Below are positions 8,869 through 17,998 of a stretch of DNA of 64,000 nucleotides, one piece after another. The stretch spans positions 4,772,501 to 4,836,500 of the forward strand of contig NC_011566.1 in NCBI RefSeq assembly GCF_000014885.1. The letters are read 5' to 3'. Origin of the DNA: Shewanella piezotolerans WP3 (GTDB lineage: Bacteria > Pseudomonadota > Gammaproteobacteria > Enterobacterales > Shewanellaceae). Below the pieces are notes generated by a model, which was given only the letters and a program-made list of their open reading frames with translations, searched no databases and was not told the DNA's origin. The stretch's first letter is position 1. Each line of letters opens with the position of its first letter. Position numbers and translations under genes: made by a program.

Positions 8869-9597
8869 ATGTTAGATCCAAGCACACTTATTCTCGCTTC
8901 ACTGATCATTTTTTGTGGTGCATTAACTCAAAGCTTAATTGGCTTTGGCTTAGCTGTGGTTGCCAGCCCATTGCTATATATTATCGAACCCTCGCTTGTG
9001 CCAGCTCCGGTGATCTTGATGGGTTTTTCAATCGCTGCACTAACGCTGTTTAGAGAACGAGGGCAGCTTGAGTTCAATGGACTGCAATATGCGTTACTCG
9101 GACGCATTCCTGGCGGGATTTTAGGTGCGATGCTGATTCTAACGGCACCTCAAGCAATTCTGGGGCTTGCTATTGCCTTTATTGTGGCCTTAGCGGTCGG
9201 TTTCAGTCTACTCAAATTTAGTCTACCCGTTAATCGCTTTACACTGTTTATGGCAGGGGTATTGTCAGGGATCTTCGGCAATATTGCCGCTATTGGTGGA
9301 CCGCCACTGGCGATACTGCTTGCCGGTAAAGATGCAGCGCAGTTTAGAGCGGCTCTATCAGCATTTTTTATCTTCAGCTCTATGATCGCTTTAGCCATTC
9401 TAGCGTTCGCAGGCCTATTAAAACTTGAACACCTGTGGGTTTCTTTGATGTTACTGCCGTCAGTTATACTCGGCTATGTAGTGGCAGGAAGACTGGTTGG
9501 CAAGGTCGATAAACAAAAAACCAGAGCTTTCACTCTGGTCTTGTGTAGTGTAAGTGCAGTTATATTGACGATTAAGTCTGTTATCGAACTAAGTTAA
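8869..9597 (+). CDS. TauE/SafE family inner-membrane permease (sulfite exporter-like)
   Basis: A 242-residue polytopic membrane protein with about eight hydrophobic segments arranged as two related halves. Each half carries the family's glycine-rich signature: LIGFGLAVVASPLL in the first and GIFGNIAAIGGPPLAILL in the second. TauE/SafE members export sulfite, sulfoacetate or other small anions. The substrate here is not determined; the sulfur genes elsewhere in the window are suggestive but unlinked. The ribosome site is weak. The gene stands alone and converges with the traF-like gene. The last 80 bases contain an inverted repeat that serves as the opposing gene's terminator. Confidence 0.85.
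   Translation: MLDPSTLILASLIIFCGALTQSLIGFGLAVVASPLLYIIEPSLVPAPVILMGFSIAALTLFRERGQLEFNGLQYALLGRIPGGILGAMLILTAPQAILGLAIAFIVALAVGFSLLKFSLPVNRFTLFMAGVLSGIFGNIAAIGGPPLAILLAGKDAAQFRAALSAFFIFSSMIALAILAFAGLLKLEHLWVSLMLLPSVILGYVVAGRLVGKVDKQKTRAFTLVLCSVSAVILTIKSVIELS
9515..9539 (-). terminator. Terminator of the TraF-like gene, inside the opposing permease CDS
   Basis: On the minus strand ACCAGAG and CTCTGGT form a 7-bp stem followed by TTTTTT. It starts about 80 bases after the TraF-like stop and lies wholly within the 3' end of the convergent TauE/SafE gene. Confidence 0.7.
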
Positions 9598-9618
9598 TTA
9601 TCGATATGGCTCTTAATA

Positions 9619-10812
9619 CTAGAAATGATAAGAGGTCTGCAGCACCCCACCTAAAGCTTCATCTTTGCCAAACATTCCAGTAAAGTCTAGGAAGAAAGAT
9701 TCGCCAATGGTAAAACCAGAACCGATAGAGTAAATATTGGCAGTAGAGTCTTTCATATCATGACGGTAACCCAATCGTAGTGACATCCAATCAAATGCTC
9801 TGACCTCACCACCAACGCGCCAATACTGAGTACCATCTAGCTCTTTAAATTTCTTATTCTCAACCAAATCGACGTCGGTTGTGACCGTTAGCTTTCTCCA
9901 GTCATACGCCACACCGGCTGTAACTAATGGCTCTACTCTGTAGGTAAACTTATTCCCTTCTACTTCGATCGTTTCCACATCTTGGCTGATAAGGTTTCGC
10001 CCAGAAAGTCCAAACACTAAGCCGTTAAGGGGTTCAATAGCAAAACCTACATCGACATTGAAATTAGTTTCATCATTACGGTACTCAACATCATCAAAGT
10101 CACTGGCCGAGAAGTTATTGGCGTTAGCAACGTAATTATAGGTATCGATACGTTGAAACTTTGGCGAGATACCGACAGAAATAGGCATATTAACAATGGA
10201 AAGTGGAAAGCTTAATGCGACACCTAAATCGGAAACTGCGCCACCAATCACTTGCCCTTCTGATAGCAAGTCTGTCACTTCTGGTGGGTTAACAGGATCG
10301 AGAGCCGCAAGCGCGTCGATATCGGCTTGAGCAATATTGGCTGCCCCAACCGCATTAACATAACTTTTATAAAAGATGGCTATCGGCATTCTTTGATGAG
10401 GAATAGCGACGCTAAATCCAAGGCCAGCACTAGCATATGCCGATGTTCCCTTTAGCGATTCTAAATCCAGAATCAACTCATCTCGATAAACATCGATATC
10501 GGCACTGTTTCCCGCCTCAATCGATGCTGCAAGTCCGTCATAAGAATCAATAAGCGAATCGAATTTGTCGATCATGTTGTCGCTATCAGCCATATCAACA
10601 CCTAAAACTGGCATAAGTAATACAGCGGAGTTATCTTTGTGGGCATTTAAACCAAGTAGAGCGGGGTTTACAAATGCTGCGCCCTCATGGTTCGATGCGG
10701 CAACACCTGCACCACCCATAGCATCACTACGCGCTTCATAATATTCTTGGCCTGAGTAGGCAAAAAAGCTGGGGATTAAGGTACACAGTAGCGCTAATTT
10801 ACGTAGTTTCAT
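9619..10812 (-). CDS. TraF-like outer-membrane protein (conjugal transfer TraF_2 family name)
   Basis: A secreted protein of 397 residues with a signal peptide ending near FFAYSGQ. The mature part starts YYEARSDAMGGAGVAASNHE and VNPALLG, a pattern shared by the so-called conjugal transfer TraF proteins and, more loosely, by FadL/PorV-type barrels. The C-terminal half alternates polar and hydrophobic residues in strand-like fashion and ends in SYHF with a terminal phenylalanine, as in outer-membrane beta-barrels. No conjugation gene is nearby, so the family name should not be read as a transfer function. It stands alone, has its own terminator downstream, and its role is unknown. Confidence 0.75.
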   Translation of the reverse strand: MKLRKLALLCTLIPSFFAYSGQEYYEARSDAMGGAGVAASNHEGAAFVNPALLGLNAHKDNSAVLLMPVLGVDMADSDNMIDKFDSLIDSYDGLAASIEAGNSADIDVYRDELILDLESLKGTSAYASAGLGFSVAIPHQRMPIAIFYKSYVNAVGAANIAQADIDALAALDPVNPPEVTDLLSEGQVIGGAVSDLGVALSFPLSIVNMPISVGISPKFQRIDTYNYVANANNFSASDFDDVEYRNDETNFNVDVGFAIEPLNGLVFGLSGRNLISQDVETIEVEGNKFTYRVEPLVTAGVAYDWRKLTVTTDVDLVENKKFKELDGTQYWRVGGEVRAFDWMSLRLGYRHDMKDSTANIYSIGSGFTIGESFFLDFTGMFGKDEALGGVLQTSYHF

Positions 10813-11141
10813 CCATTTCGCCCTTTTTATTTCCTTAACGCTTTAACACCAATACGGCTCAAATCGAAAAAAGGTCTTAAATTGTTTTTTCTTATTAGAG
10901 TTATTCTAAGCCAAAAATAACAACTAAGGGATAAATTTTAACGTCAAACCCACATTTTTGTTACCAATCCATATTAACTCAGGTAAATGTGGGTCAACAG
11001 GCTTTTAAGATGGTGATGAAAACTGGTGAGAAAACATATATAACTACGACATATCAGAATCTTAAAACACAACATCTGACTGGTTGCTTTGGCGTTATCT
11101 GGAGCTAAATTTAAAAGCGTTTGTCGGTTAATTGATGAAGA
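10813..11141. other. Intergenic region with a 10-bp inverted repeat
   Basis: No coding frame is supported here. It holds the upstream region of the TraF-like gene and the downstream region of the PAS-AraC gene. ACCCACATTT (10948-10957) and AAATGTGGGT (10985-10994) are perfect inverted copies 27 bases apart. The stem lacks a T tract, so it is not a clear terminator. Confidence 0.4.
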
Positions 11142-11885
11142 CTAATGCGTACAATGTTCTCGCCTAAACTGCGACGGACTCTTGCCGAATAAGCGCTGAA
11201 ACTGGCGACTAAAATAGCTGTGGTCATTAAATCCTGTTTCCTGAGCAATATTAGCAATACTTTCATTAGTCTCAATCAGCAATCGACGTGCGTTCTCTAG
11301 CCTCACCTCATTAATAAACTGTTTCGGCGTCTGCCCTAAATGCTTAGTAAAGCGTCGCTCTAAGGCACTGATAGAAAGGTGTGCAGTCTGTGCTAGCTCA
11401 GTTAAAGTAATCGACTGCATGTAATTCTCCTTAATAAACGCTACCGGAACTTTCAAGGCGTCCATACTACTTAGGGTCAGTGAGGTTTTCTGCAAATGCC
11501 GTGATATGCCATAGGAACCTATCACTTCACCCGCATCATTCATTACTGGACGTTTAGAAGTAATAAACCACGCAACCTCCTGCCCTTTAAGGCGATTCAT
11601 CTCCAGACGGTCGTTAACCCGGTTTCCTAGCATCACCTTTTGATCATCATTAATAAACTGCCGGGCAATATGCGGCTCAGAAAAATCAAAATCATTACAA
11701 TGGTAGATCTGCGCCTGTGTCTGCACACCTACATGCTCGAGAAAGTACTGGTTAGCGTAGATAAAGCGACTATCAGAATCTTTCACCCAAAACAGAATAT
11801 CAGGCATAAGATCGAAGGCTTCCACCAGCTGCCTTAGTAAAAGTATTTGATTTAGCTCGTTTGGCCACTTATTCCGCTGATACAC
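11142..11885 (-). CDS. AraC family regulator with N-terminal PAS domain
   Basis: A transcription regulator of about 247 residues. Residues 20-125 form a PAS domain (MPDILFWVKDSDSRFIYANQ, then DEAGE-like turns and GSYGISRHL), which may bind a small ligand. The C-terminal 100 residues carry two helix-turn-helix motifs of the AraC type (ITLTELAQTAHLSISALERR and IANIAQETGFNDHSYFSRQF). Two start codons are possible; GTG at 11885 is chosen because GGAG lies six bases upstream, against GTG at 11897 with a weaker site. It diverges from the sugar-oxidation genes beginning at 12053 and probably controls them, which is inference from position. Confidence 0.82.
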   Translation of the reverse strand: MYQRNKWPNELNQILLLRQLVEAFDLMPDILFWVKDSDSRFIYANQYFLEHVGVQTQAQIYHCNDFDFSEPHIARQFINDDQKVMLGNRVNDRLEMNRLKGQEVAWFITSKRPVMNDAGEVIGSYGISRHLQKTSLTLSSMDALKVPVAFIKENYMQSITLTELAQTAHLSISALERRFTKHLGQTPKQFINEVRLENARRLLIETNESIANIAQETGFNDHSYFSRQFQRLFGKSPSQFRREHCTH

Positions 11886-12052
11886 AAGTATCTCCACTTA
11901 TTCCATAGTTTTATAGAAATTGAACAAAGACTTACAAATAGCATAAAATATACCACGCCGATTTTGTCACATAATAAACCGAAATCATAATAACCCTATC
12001 AGTAACACTTAGATAACATAAGATAATCACTGTAGTAAGGTTAAATTTAAAC

Positions 12053-13234
12053 ATGCGCAAAATTAGAATGGGAATGGTAGGCGGAGGCCAAGGGGCATTT
12101 ATTGGGGAAATCCACAGGATGGCTGCTCGGCTTGATGGACAGTTTGAGCTAGTTTGTGGCGCCTTCAGTGCCGACCCGTTTAAATCGTTAGTTTCTGGCA
12201 AAAAACTCTATCTAGCACATGATCGCTGCTACGCCAGTTACGAGCAGATGTTTATTGAAGAGTCCAAACTCGATGAAAGCATTCGCATGGATGTAGCGGT
12301 AATTGTCACTCCAAACCACTTGCATTACCCTGTAGCCAAAATGGCACTGGAGTATGGTTTCCATGTCATTAGCGATAAACCCGCAACCATCGACCTCACA
12401 CAGGCTATCGCGCTAAAACAACAGCTGTTAAGCAGTGATCTACTTTATGGCTTAACCCATACCTACAACGGCTACCCTATGGTCAAGGAAGCTAAGCACC
12501 GCATCGCAGCTGGCGAGCTCGGTACCATTCGCAAAGTGTTGGTGGAATACTCCCAAGGCTGGCTATCGTCTCAAGATGACGAAGACAGTAAACAGGCCGC
12601 TTGGCGCTTGGATCCGCAACAATCAGGTATTAGCTGTTGTGTTGGTGATATCGGCGTACATGCCGCCAATCTTGCAGAATATGTCAGTGGTTTATCTATT
12701 GAGCAGGTATGCGCAAGCTTAACCAGCAATGTAGAAGACCGCGTGCTCGATGATGACGCCAGTATCATGCTTAGCTTTAACTCTGGAGCTCATGGAGTAT
12801 TGCTTAGCAGTCAAATAGCCATAGGTGAAGAAAACCGCCTTACGCTACGAATATACGGTGACAAAGCCAGCCTTGAATGGTCGCAAATGGAGCCAAACAG
12901 CCTTACTATTAAACATCCCGATGCAACCTCGGTGATCCGTACGGGTGTCGGTGCAATCAGTCCGCTTGCCACTGCATGTACCCGCACTCCAGCCGGCCAC
13001 CCAGAAGGATACATTGAAGCCTTTGCCAATATTTATAAGCAGTTTGCAGCGAAGTTAAATGCCAGGCTCGACAACCTTCCTGAAAGCGCTTTTAGTCTTG
13101 ATCTCCCCGGTATTGACGCCGCTATAACTGGAATGGCCTTTATTGAAGGTGTTGTAGCAGCCAGCCAAGGTGAGGCTAAGTGGCACAAGCTGCCAAGCAT
13201 TGAGCTTGGGGACAGTCTTAATGCAGCAGATTAA
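12053..13234 (+). CDS. Gfo/Idh/MocA family NAD(P)-dependent sugar oxidoreductase
   Basis: A cytoplasmic oxidoreductase of 393 residues. The Rossmann motif GMVGGGQGAFIGEIH is at the N-terminus, VIVTPNHLHYPVA follows, and SDKPATID is the family's E/D-K-P catalytic lysine motif. The C-terminal half is the alpha/beta substrate domain. Relatives oxidise or reduce sugars, often at C3, including 3-keto-sugar reductases and levoglucosan dehydrogenase. It leads a six-gene run with a TIM-barrel protein, sugar transporter and GMC oxidase. The best guess is interconversion of a 3-keto sugar with the parent sugar. The next gene's start lies inside its last codons, implying translational coupling. Confidence 0.85.
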   Translation: MRKIRMGMVGGGQGAFIGEIHRMAARLDGQFELVCGAFSADPFKSLVSGKKLYLAHDRCYASYEQMFIEESKLDESIRMDVAVIVTPNHLHYPVAKMALEYGFHVISDKPATIDLTQAIALKQQLLSSDLLYGLTHTYNGYPMVKEAKHRIAAGELGTIRKVLVEYSQGWLSSQDDEDSKQAAWRLDPQQSGISCCVGDIGVHAANLAEYVSGLSIEQVCASLTSNVEDRVLDDDASIMLSFNSGAHGVLLSSQIAIGEENRLTLRIYGDKASLEWSQMEPNSLTIKHPDATSVIRTGVGAISPLATACTRTPAGHPEGYIEAFANIYKQFAAKLNARLDNLPESAFSLDLPGIDAAITGMAFIEGVVAASQGEAKWHKLPSIELGDSLNAAD

Positions 13235-14270
13235 AGGCCCTGCGATTTTTCTCGCCCAGTTTATGGCTGATAGCGCCCCCTACAACTCACTAGAGTCGCT
13301 ATGTCAGTGGGCAGCCGATAAAGGCTTTAAAGGCATCCAGCTGCCTACGGATCCCAAACTGTTTGATCTCGAGCAAGCGGCCAGCAGTCAAAGCTATTGC
13401 GACAACATCACTGAAATTGTGACCAACCACGGCCTTGCTATCACCGAGCTATCGACCCACCTGCAAGGTCAACTCGTTGCAGTCCACCCAGCATACGACG
13501 CTATGTTTGATGGCTTTGCGCCGCCACAATATAGAGGTAACCCAGCGAAACGAACCCAATGGGCAATCTCTCAATTAAAGCATGCCGCCGTTGCCAGCCA
13601 GCGCTTAGGACTCAAAGCACATGCGACCTTCTCCGGCGCCCTGCTTTGGCAAACGATTTACCCATGGCCGCAGCGACCTGCTGGATTAGTTGAGCTTGGC
13701 TTTAAAGAGCTAGCCGCACGTTGGCGACCTATTTTAGATACATTTGATACCGCTGAAGTCGATGTCTGTTTTGAGCTACATCCAGGTGAAGACCTGCATG
13801 ATGGCGCTAGCTTCGAACGCTTTCTGGCCGAAGTAGATTTTCATCCACGAGCCAATATTTTGTATGACCCAAGCCACTTTGTACTGCAGCAGCTCGACTA
13901 TCTGGCTTTTATCGATATCTACCATGAACGCATCAAAGCATTCCACGTCAAAGATGCTGAATTCACCCCCAATGGCCGCTCTGGAGTATATGGCGGCTAT
14001 CAATCATGGCAGGAGCGCCCTGGACGATTCCGCTCGTTGGGTGACGGTCAAATCAACTTTAAATCCATCTTTAGCAAACTCACCCAATATGGCTACCAAG
14101 GCTGGGCAGTGCTCGAGTGGGAGTGCTGTTTGAAGCACCCTGAAGATGGTGCCAGTGAAGGTGCTAAATATATAGAGCAGCAACTGATAAGACCAACCGA
14201 CAAGCAGTTTGATGACTTTGCAGCGGTTGAAACCAATCTAACATTTAATCAAAAGCTACTTGGGCTTTAA
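13221..14270 (+). CDS. Sugar phosphate isomerase/epimerase family TIM-barrel protein (cytoplasmic)
   Basis: A 349-residue AP-endonuclease-2-like TIM barrel. The expected metal ligands are in place: Glu in CFELHPGED, Asp and His in LYDPSHFVLQQ, His in AFHVKDAEF, and a final Glu in AVLEWECC. Despite the family name, many such proteins act on free sugars as isomerases, epimerases or 3-keto-glycoside eliminases. The ATG at 13221 overlaps the end of the upstream oxidoreductase by 14 bases and follows GGGGA. An earlier in-frame start would overlap much more and is not favoured. No signal peptide. The partner lipoprotein of the same fold is encoded four genes later. Confidence 0.83.
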   Translation: MQQIKGPAIFLAQFMADSAPYNSLESLCQWAADKGFKGIQLPTDPKLFDLEQAASSQSYCDNITEIVTNHGLAITELSTHLQGQLVAVHPAYDAMFDGFAPPQYRGNPAKRTQWAISQLKHAAVASQRLGLKAHATFSGALLWQTIYPWPQRPAGLVELGFKELAARWRPILDTFDTAEVDVCFELHPGEDLHDGASFERFLAEVDFHPRANILYDPSHFVLQQLDYLAFIDIYHERIKAFHVKDAEFTPNGRSGVYGGYQSWQERPGRFRSLGDGQINFKSIFSKLTQYGYQGWAVLEWECCLKHPEDGASEGAKYIEQQLIRPTDKQFDDFAAVETNLTFNQKLLGL

Positions 14271-14287
14271 CCTTAAGGACATGAGCA

Positions 14288-15544
14288 ATGATGAATACCC
14301 ACAGGCAATCCTCGATGCTATTTAGGATCTGCTGTATCGCGCTGACTGTTACTGCAATGACATTTGCAATTAGGGCGGGTATTTTAACCCAACTCAGCAG
14401 CGAATTTTCCCTCAGTGACAATCAGCTTGGTTGGGTTAATGCTATGGCGTTTTTAGGCTTCCCGGTAGCCACGCTATTCGGCGGCTTGGTCTATAACTCA
14501 CTCGGTGCCAAGAAACTGCTCATCATCGCGTTTAGTTGTCACCTATTAGGGCTGCTGCTCACTCTCTCAGCAGAGGGCTTTTATGGTTTATTGATCTCCA
14601 CCTTCTTTATAGGCTTTGCCAATGGCGCGGTCGAAGCGGGCTGTAACCCGCTCATTGCAGCTGCTTACCCCGATAAGAAAACCATCATGCTTAACCGTTT
14701 CCATGTGTGGTTTCCAGGCGGGATCGTGATTGGCGCGCTTGCATCACAGTTGTTAACTCAGCTTGGGTTTGGCTGGCAAACCCAAATAGCCATTATGCTG
14801 GTACCTACACTGGTTTACGGCATACTCACTTTTAGACAGGTATTCCCGCCAATCCCCGAGCAACAAGTGTCTACTCGTCGCAATGTTTCAGCACTGATTT
14901 CGCCGCTATTTATCTTCATGGCTATATGCATGACATTAACGGCTACGACTGAACTAGGCACTCAGCAATGGATAGAGAGAATACTCGGCGCCTCAGGCGC
15001 TTCACCTATGCTCATCATGGCGTTAATTACTGGCATTATGGCACTAGGCCGATATTTCTCAGCATTCCTAGTTAATACCCTCAACCCAGTTGGATTACTA
15101 CTTGGCTCGGCACTAGTTGCAAGCTTAGGTATTTACAGCATGAGCTGGGCAACCGGAGGCTATGTCTATGTTGCAGCGATACTGTTCGCCCTCGGTGTAA
15201 CTTACTTTTGGCCTACTATGCTAGGTTTTGTCGCTGAACAAATGCCGCAAACTGGCGCACTCGGCTTAGCCGTTATGGGTGGGATTGGCATGTTCGGTGT
15301 CAGCATTTGGAACCCAATCATCGGCAGTTGGATAGATACAGCGAGAGAAAGTGCATCACAGTTAAGCAGTAACCCCGAGCTTGCAGCAGGGCAATCAGTA
15401 CTAGCAAATTTATCTATATTCCCAGTGCTATTGGTTGTCGCATTTAGTGTGTTACTACTTTACATGAGAAAACATAACGCGAAAACAACACTCCCTGCGG
15501 AAAATGAGCCGCAAACCAATCATGGTGAAGACTATGCTGCATAA
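14288..15544 (+). CDS. Sugar transporter of the major facilitator superfamily (FucP-like)
   Basis: A 418-residue inner-membrane protein with about 12 hydrophobic segments. Segments such as TQLSSEFSLSDNQLGWVN, GAVEAGCNPLIAAAYPDKK and RFHVWFPGG resemble FucP-type sugar/proton symporters, in which an acidic residue in NGAVEA and an Asn before PLIA are typical. It sits 17 bases after the TIM-barrel gene and overlaps the following subunit gene, so it belongs to the same transcript. It probably imports the product of periplasmic oxidation. The substrate is not determined. Confidence 0.85.
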   Translation: MMNTHRQSSMLFRICCIALTVTAMTFAIRAGILTQLSSEFSLSDNQLGWVNAMAFLGFPVATLFGGLVYNSLGAKKLLIIAFSCHLLGLLLTLSAEGFYGLLISTFFIGFANGAVEAGCNPLIAAAYPDKKTIMLNRFHVWFPGGIVIGALASQLLTQLGFGWQTQIAIMLVPTLVYGILTFRQVFPPIPEQQVSTRRNVSALISPLFIFMAICMTLTATTELGTQQWIERILGASGASPMLIMALITGIMALGRYFSAFLVNTLNPVGLLLGSALVASLGIYSMSWATGGYVYVAAILFALGVTYFWPTMLGFVAEQMPQTGALGLAVMGGIGMFGVSIWNPIIGSWIDTARESASQLSSNPELAAGQSVLANLSIFPVLLVVAFSVLLLYMRKHNAKTTLPAENEPQTNHGEDYAA

Positions 15545-16160
15545 CGAAACAGATTCGAGCGAACAGCTACACCGACGCCGTTTTCTAAAAGGCCTCAGTG
15601 CTCTAGTTGGTAGCTTTGCTGCTGGCCAGTTTATCTTTGGCAATGGTCTATCGGTGGCGCAGGCTTACGAAATTGTGCCCGGTGGTATTCAGGGTAAAGG
15701 CCAAATCTTAACAGCTTTGCAGCTTGAGCAATTAGCCCAAGTTTGCCGTCAAGTATTGCCACGTACAGAGACACCAAGTGCAGCTGATGTCGACTGCCAT
15801 GGCTTTATCGATAATCAGTTAGCCCATTGTTATGAAGCGCGAGAACAGCTGCGAGTCATTGCGACACTTAATAACCTCAATAGTGCAGCAAAAAATCAAT
15901 ATCAGCTGATGTTTACAGCGGTGAGCGACACTCAGCAAGTTCAATTACTCAATGCTATCGACACCGGGCAACCTTCCTTCAATAAGTCACAGACCAATGA
16001 CTTTAAATTTCTAAAAAGTTTGATCTGTTTTGGTTATTACACCTCTGAGGTTGGCGCGACGAAGGAGCTGCGCTTTGACCCGATCCCCAACGGTTATAAG
16101 GGCACAGTGGCATTAGGTGAAGATGACAGTAACTGGGGCTCTCAAGGCTTGTTTTACTAG
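15534..16160 (+). CDS. Gluconate 2-dehydrogenase subunit 3 family protein, Tat-exported
   Basis: A small subunit of about 208 residues that accompanies GMC flavoprotein dehydrogenases. The N-terminus has a twin-arginine signal, HRRRFLKGLSALVGSFAA, ending near AQA. Gluconate 2-dehydrogenase and glucoside 3-dehydrogenase use such subunits to carry the folded FAD partner, which lacks its own signal, through the Tat pathway. ATG at 15534 follows GGTGAAG and overlaps the transporter stop by 11 bases; an upstream in-frame ATG at 15504 is less likely. The core contains LEQLAQVCRQVLPRTETPSA, characteristic of the family. Confidence 0.87.
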   Translation: MLHNETDSSEQLHRRRFLKGLSALVGSFAAGQFIFGNGLSVAQAYEIVPGGIQGKGQILTALQLEQLAQVCRQVLPRTETPSAADVDCHGFIDNQLAHCYEAREQLRVIATLNNLNSAAKNQYQLMFTAVSDTQQVQLLNAIDTGQPSFNKSQTNDFKFLKSLICFGYYTSEVGATKELRFDPIPNGYKGTVALGEDDSNWGSQGLFY

Positions 16161-16209
16161 AATTATTTAACGTAGTTTTCTGTTAAAAAAGCACAGTGAG
16201 ATAGACAAG

Positions 16210-17943
16210 ATGAACAACAAAAAAGACGAATATTATATTAAGAACAGCGACACTGTCTTTGATGCTATCGTGATAGGCTCTGGGATCTCAGGCGGTTGGG
16301 CAGCTAAAGAGTTTACCGAACGCGGCTTTAAAACCTTAATGATAGAACGTGGCCGTATTGTAGAGCACCAGAAAGATTATATTGGCGAGAATATTGCGCC
16401 ATGGCAGCAGCCATTACGTACTCGAGTCGACAACCTACTCGTTAACGAACAACATAAGATCCAAAAGCAATGCTATGCCTTTAAAGATGCCACTAAACAC
16501 TTTTTTGGTAATGATAAAGACCTACCTTACACCACCAGCAAGGGTACGCAATTTAGCTGGATTAGGGCCAACCAATTAGGCGGTAAATCGCTACTTTGGC
16601 ACCGACAATCTTATCGTTGGGGGCCTTATGACTTTATCGCCAACAAAACTGATGGTCATGGTAATGACTGGCCAATTCGCTATCCAGATATTGCTACTTG
16701 GTACTCCCATGTAGAACGTCACGCCGGCATTAGTGGTAGTAGAGAGAACCTCCCCAACCTGCCTGACAGTGAGTTTTTACCACCATTCGAGCTCAATGGC
16801 CCTGAAAAAGCACTACAAAAGCAGTTTTCTGCGCTCTACCCAGAACGGCCGATGATTATTGGCCGCGCCGCTCATTTAACAGAGCCAACCGAACTGCAAG
16901 TGTCTCAAGGGCGGATGCAGTGTAAAGCTCGCAACGAGTGCCAAGCAGGTTGCTCTTTTGGCGCTTACTTCTCAACACAAAGCTCAACCTTGCCCGCTGC
17001 AGCAGCAACTAACAATTTACATATCGCTGCCAATAGCGTGGTTCATAGCCTGATTTATGATGAAAGCAGTAATCGAGTGAAAGGGGTTAGAGTTATCGAC
17101 AATGATGATCTAAGTCAGCGTGAGTACTTTGCCAAAGTGGTGTTTGTTTGCGCCTCAACGTTAGGCTCAACTCAGATCTTGCTCAACTCCACCTCTAAGC
17201 GTTTCCCCAACGGCATTGGTAATAGCTCTGGAGTGCTAGGTCACTACTTAATGGACCATAACTACAATGCCGGTGGCACTGGCGACTTAGCTGGATTTGA
17301 AGATGAGTTCTATTCCGGTCGTCGCCCTACTGGCGTATATATGCCCAACTTCAACTATAAGCCAGATAATAAACGCGGTTTCCTACGGGGCTATGCTCTC
17401 TCTGGCCGTGCTTATCGTGAAGACTGGAAAAGTATGCAACGTAGTGACGGTATTGGTGTGGATTTCAAGAACAAGCTTAGGCGACCAGGCAAATGGAAGT
17501 TTGGCCTCTGGGCTCAAGGTGAGATGCTGCCTCGCTATGAAAACCAGGTTAACCTGCACACAAACTTAAAAGATAAATGGGGCATTCCTCAGCTCAATAT
17601 CAATTGTCAGTTCTCTGAAAATGAGCGAGCCATGATGCATGACGCAGCCAATCAAGTTGAGGTAATGCTGACCGCGGCAGGTTTAACCAATATCAAAACT
17701 GAAGTGACCAACGAAGCACCAGGTCTGGCGATCCATGAAGTTGGCACCGCAAGAATGGGGCGCGACCCTAAAACCTCATATTTAAATGGTTATAACCAAA
17801 GTCACGACGTACCCAACCTTTTTGTCACTGACGGTGCTAGTTTCTGCTCATCGGCAGTGCAAAATCCCAGCCTGACATTTATGGCGCTGACCGCAAGAGC
17901 CGTCGATTACGCCGCCAAAGAACTACAACAGAAAAGACTTTAA
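16210..17943 (+). CDS. GMC family FAD-dependent sugar dehydrogenase, large subunit
   Basis: A 577-residue flavoprotein. The FAD-binding motif is VIGSGISGGWAAKEFTERG near residue 20. RANQLGGKSLLWHRQSYRWG lies near 120-140, and the C-terminal GMC signature is HEVGTARMGRDP followed by NPSLTFMALTARA with the catalytic His and Asn. Family relatives include gluconate, 2-ketogluconate and glucoside 3-dehydrogenases. There is no signal peptide, in keeping with export bound to the Tat-carrying subunit encoded just upstream. No dedicated cytochrome c is encoded in the cluster, so the electron acceptor is unknown. The sugar and the carbon oxidised are inferred only from context. Confidence 0.88.
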   Translation: MNNKKDEYYIKNSDTVFDAIVIGSGISGGWAAKEFTERGFKTLMIERGRIVEHQKDYIGENIAPWQQPLRTRVDNLLVNEQHKIQKQCYAFKDATKHFFGNDKDLPYTTSKGTQFSWIRANQLGGKSLLWHRQSYRWGPYDFIANKTDGHGNDWPIRYPDIATWYSHVERHAGISGSRENLPNLPDSEFLPPFELNGPEKALQKQFSALYPERPMIIGRAAHLTEPTELQVSQGRMQCKARNECQAGCSFGAYFSTQSSTLPAAAATNNLHIAANSVVHSLIYDESSNRVKGVRVIDNDDLSQREYFAKVVFVCASTLGSTQILLNSTSKRFPNGIGNSSGVLGHYLMDHNYNAGGTGDLAGFEDEFYSGRRPTGVYMPNFNYKPDNKRGFLRGYALSGRAYREDWKSMQRSDGIGVDFKNKLRRPGKWKFGLWAQGEMLPRYENQVNLHTNLKDKWGIPQLNINCQFSENERAMMHDAANQVEVMLTAAGLTNIKTEVTNEAPGLAIHEVGTARMGRDPKTSYLNGYNQSHDVPNLFVTDGASFCSSAVQNPSLTFMALTARAVDYAAKELQQKRL

Positions 17944-17998
17944 GCTAATTAGTTTTAAATGAGCCGACTTTAATACAATAAAAAGCATGGATTTGACA

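Noticed and set aside
9619..10812. Conjugation function from the TraF family name
   Set aside because: No other transfer gene is present and the protein looks like an outer-membrane barrel. The name reflects a domain label only.
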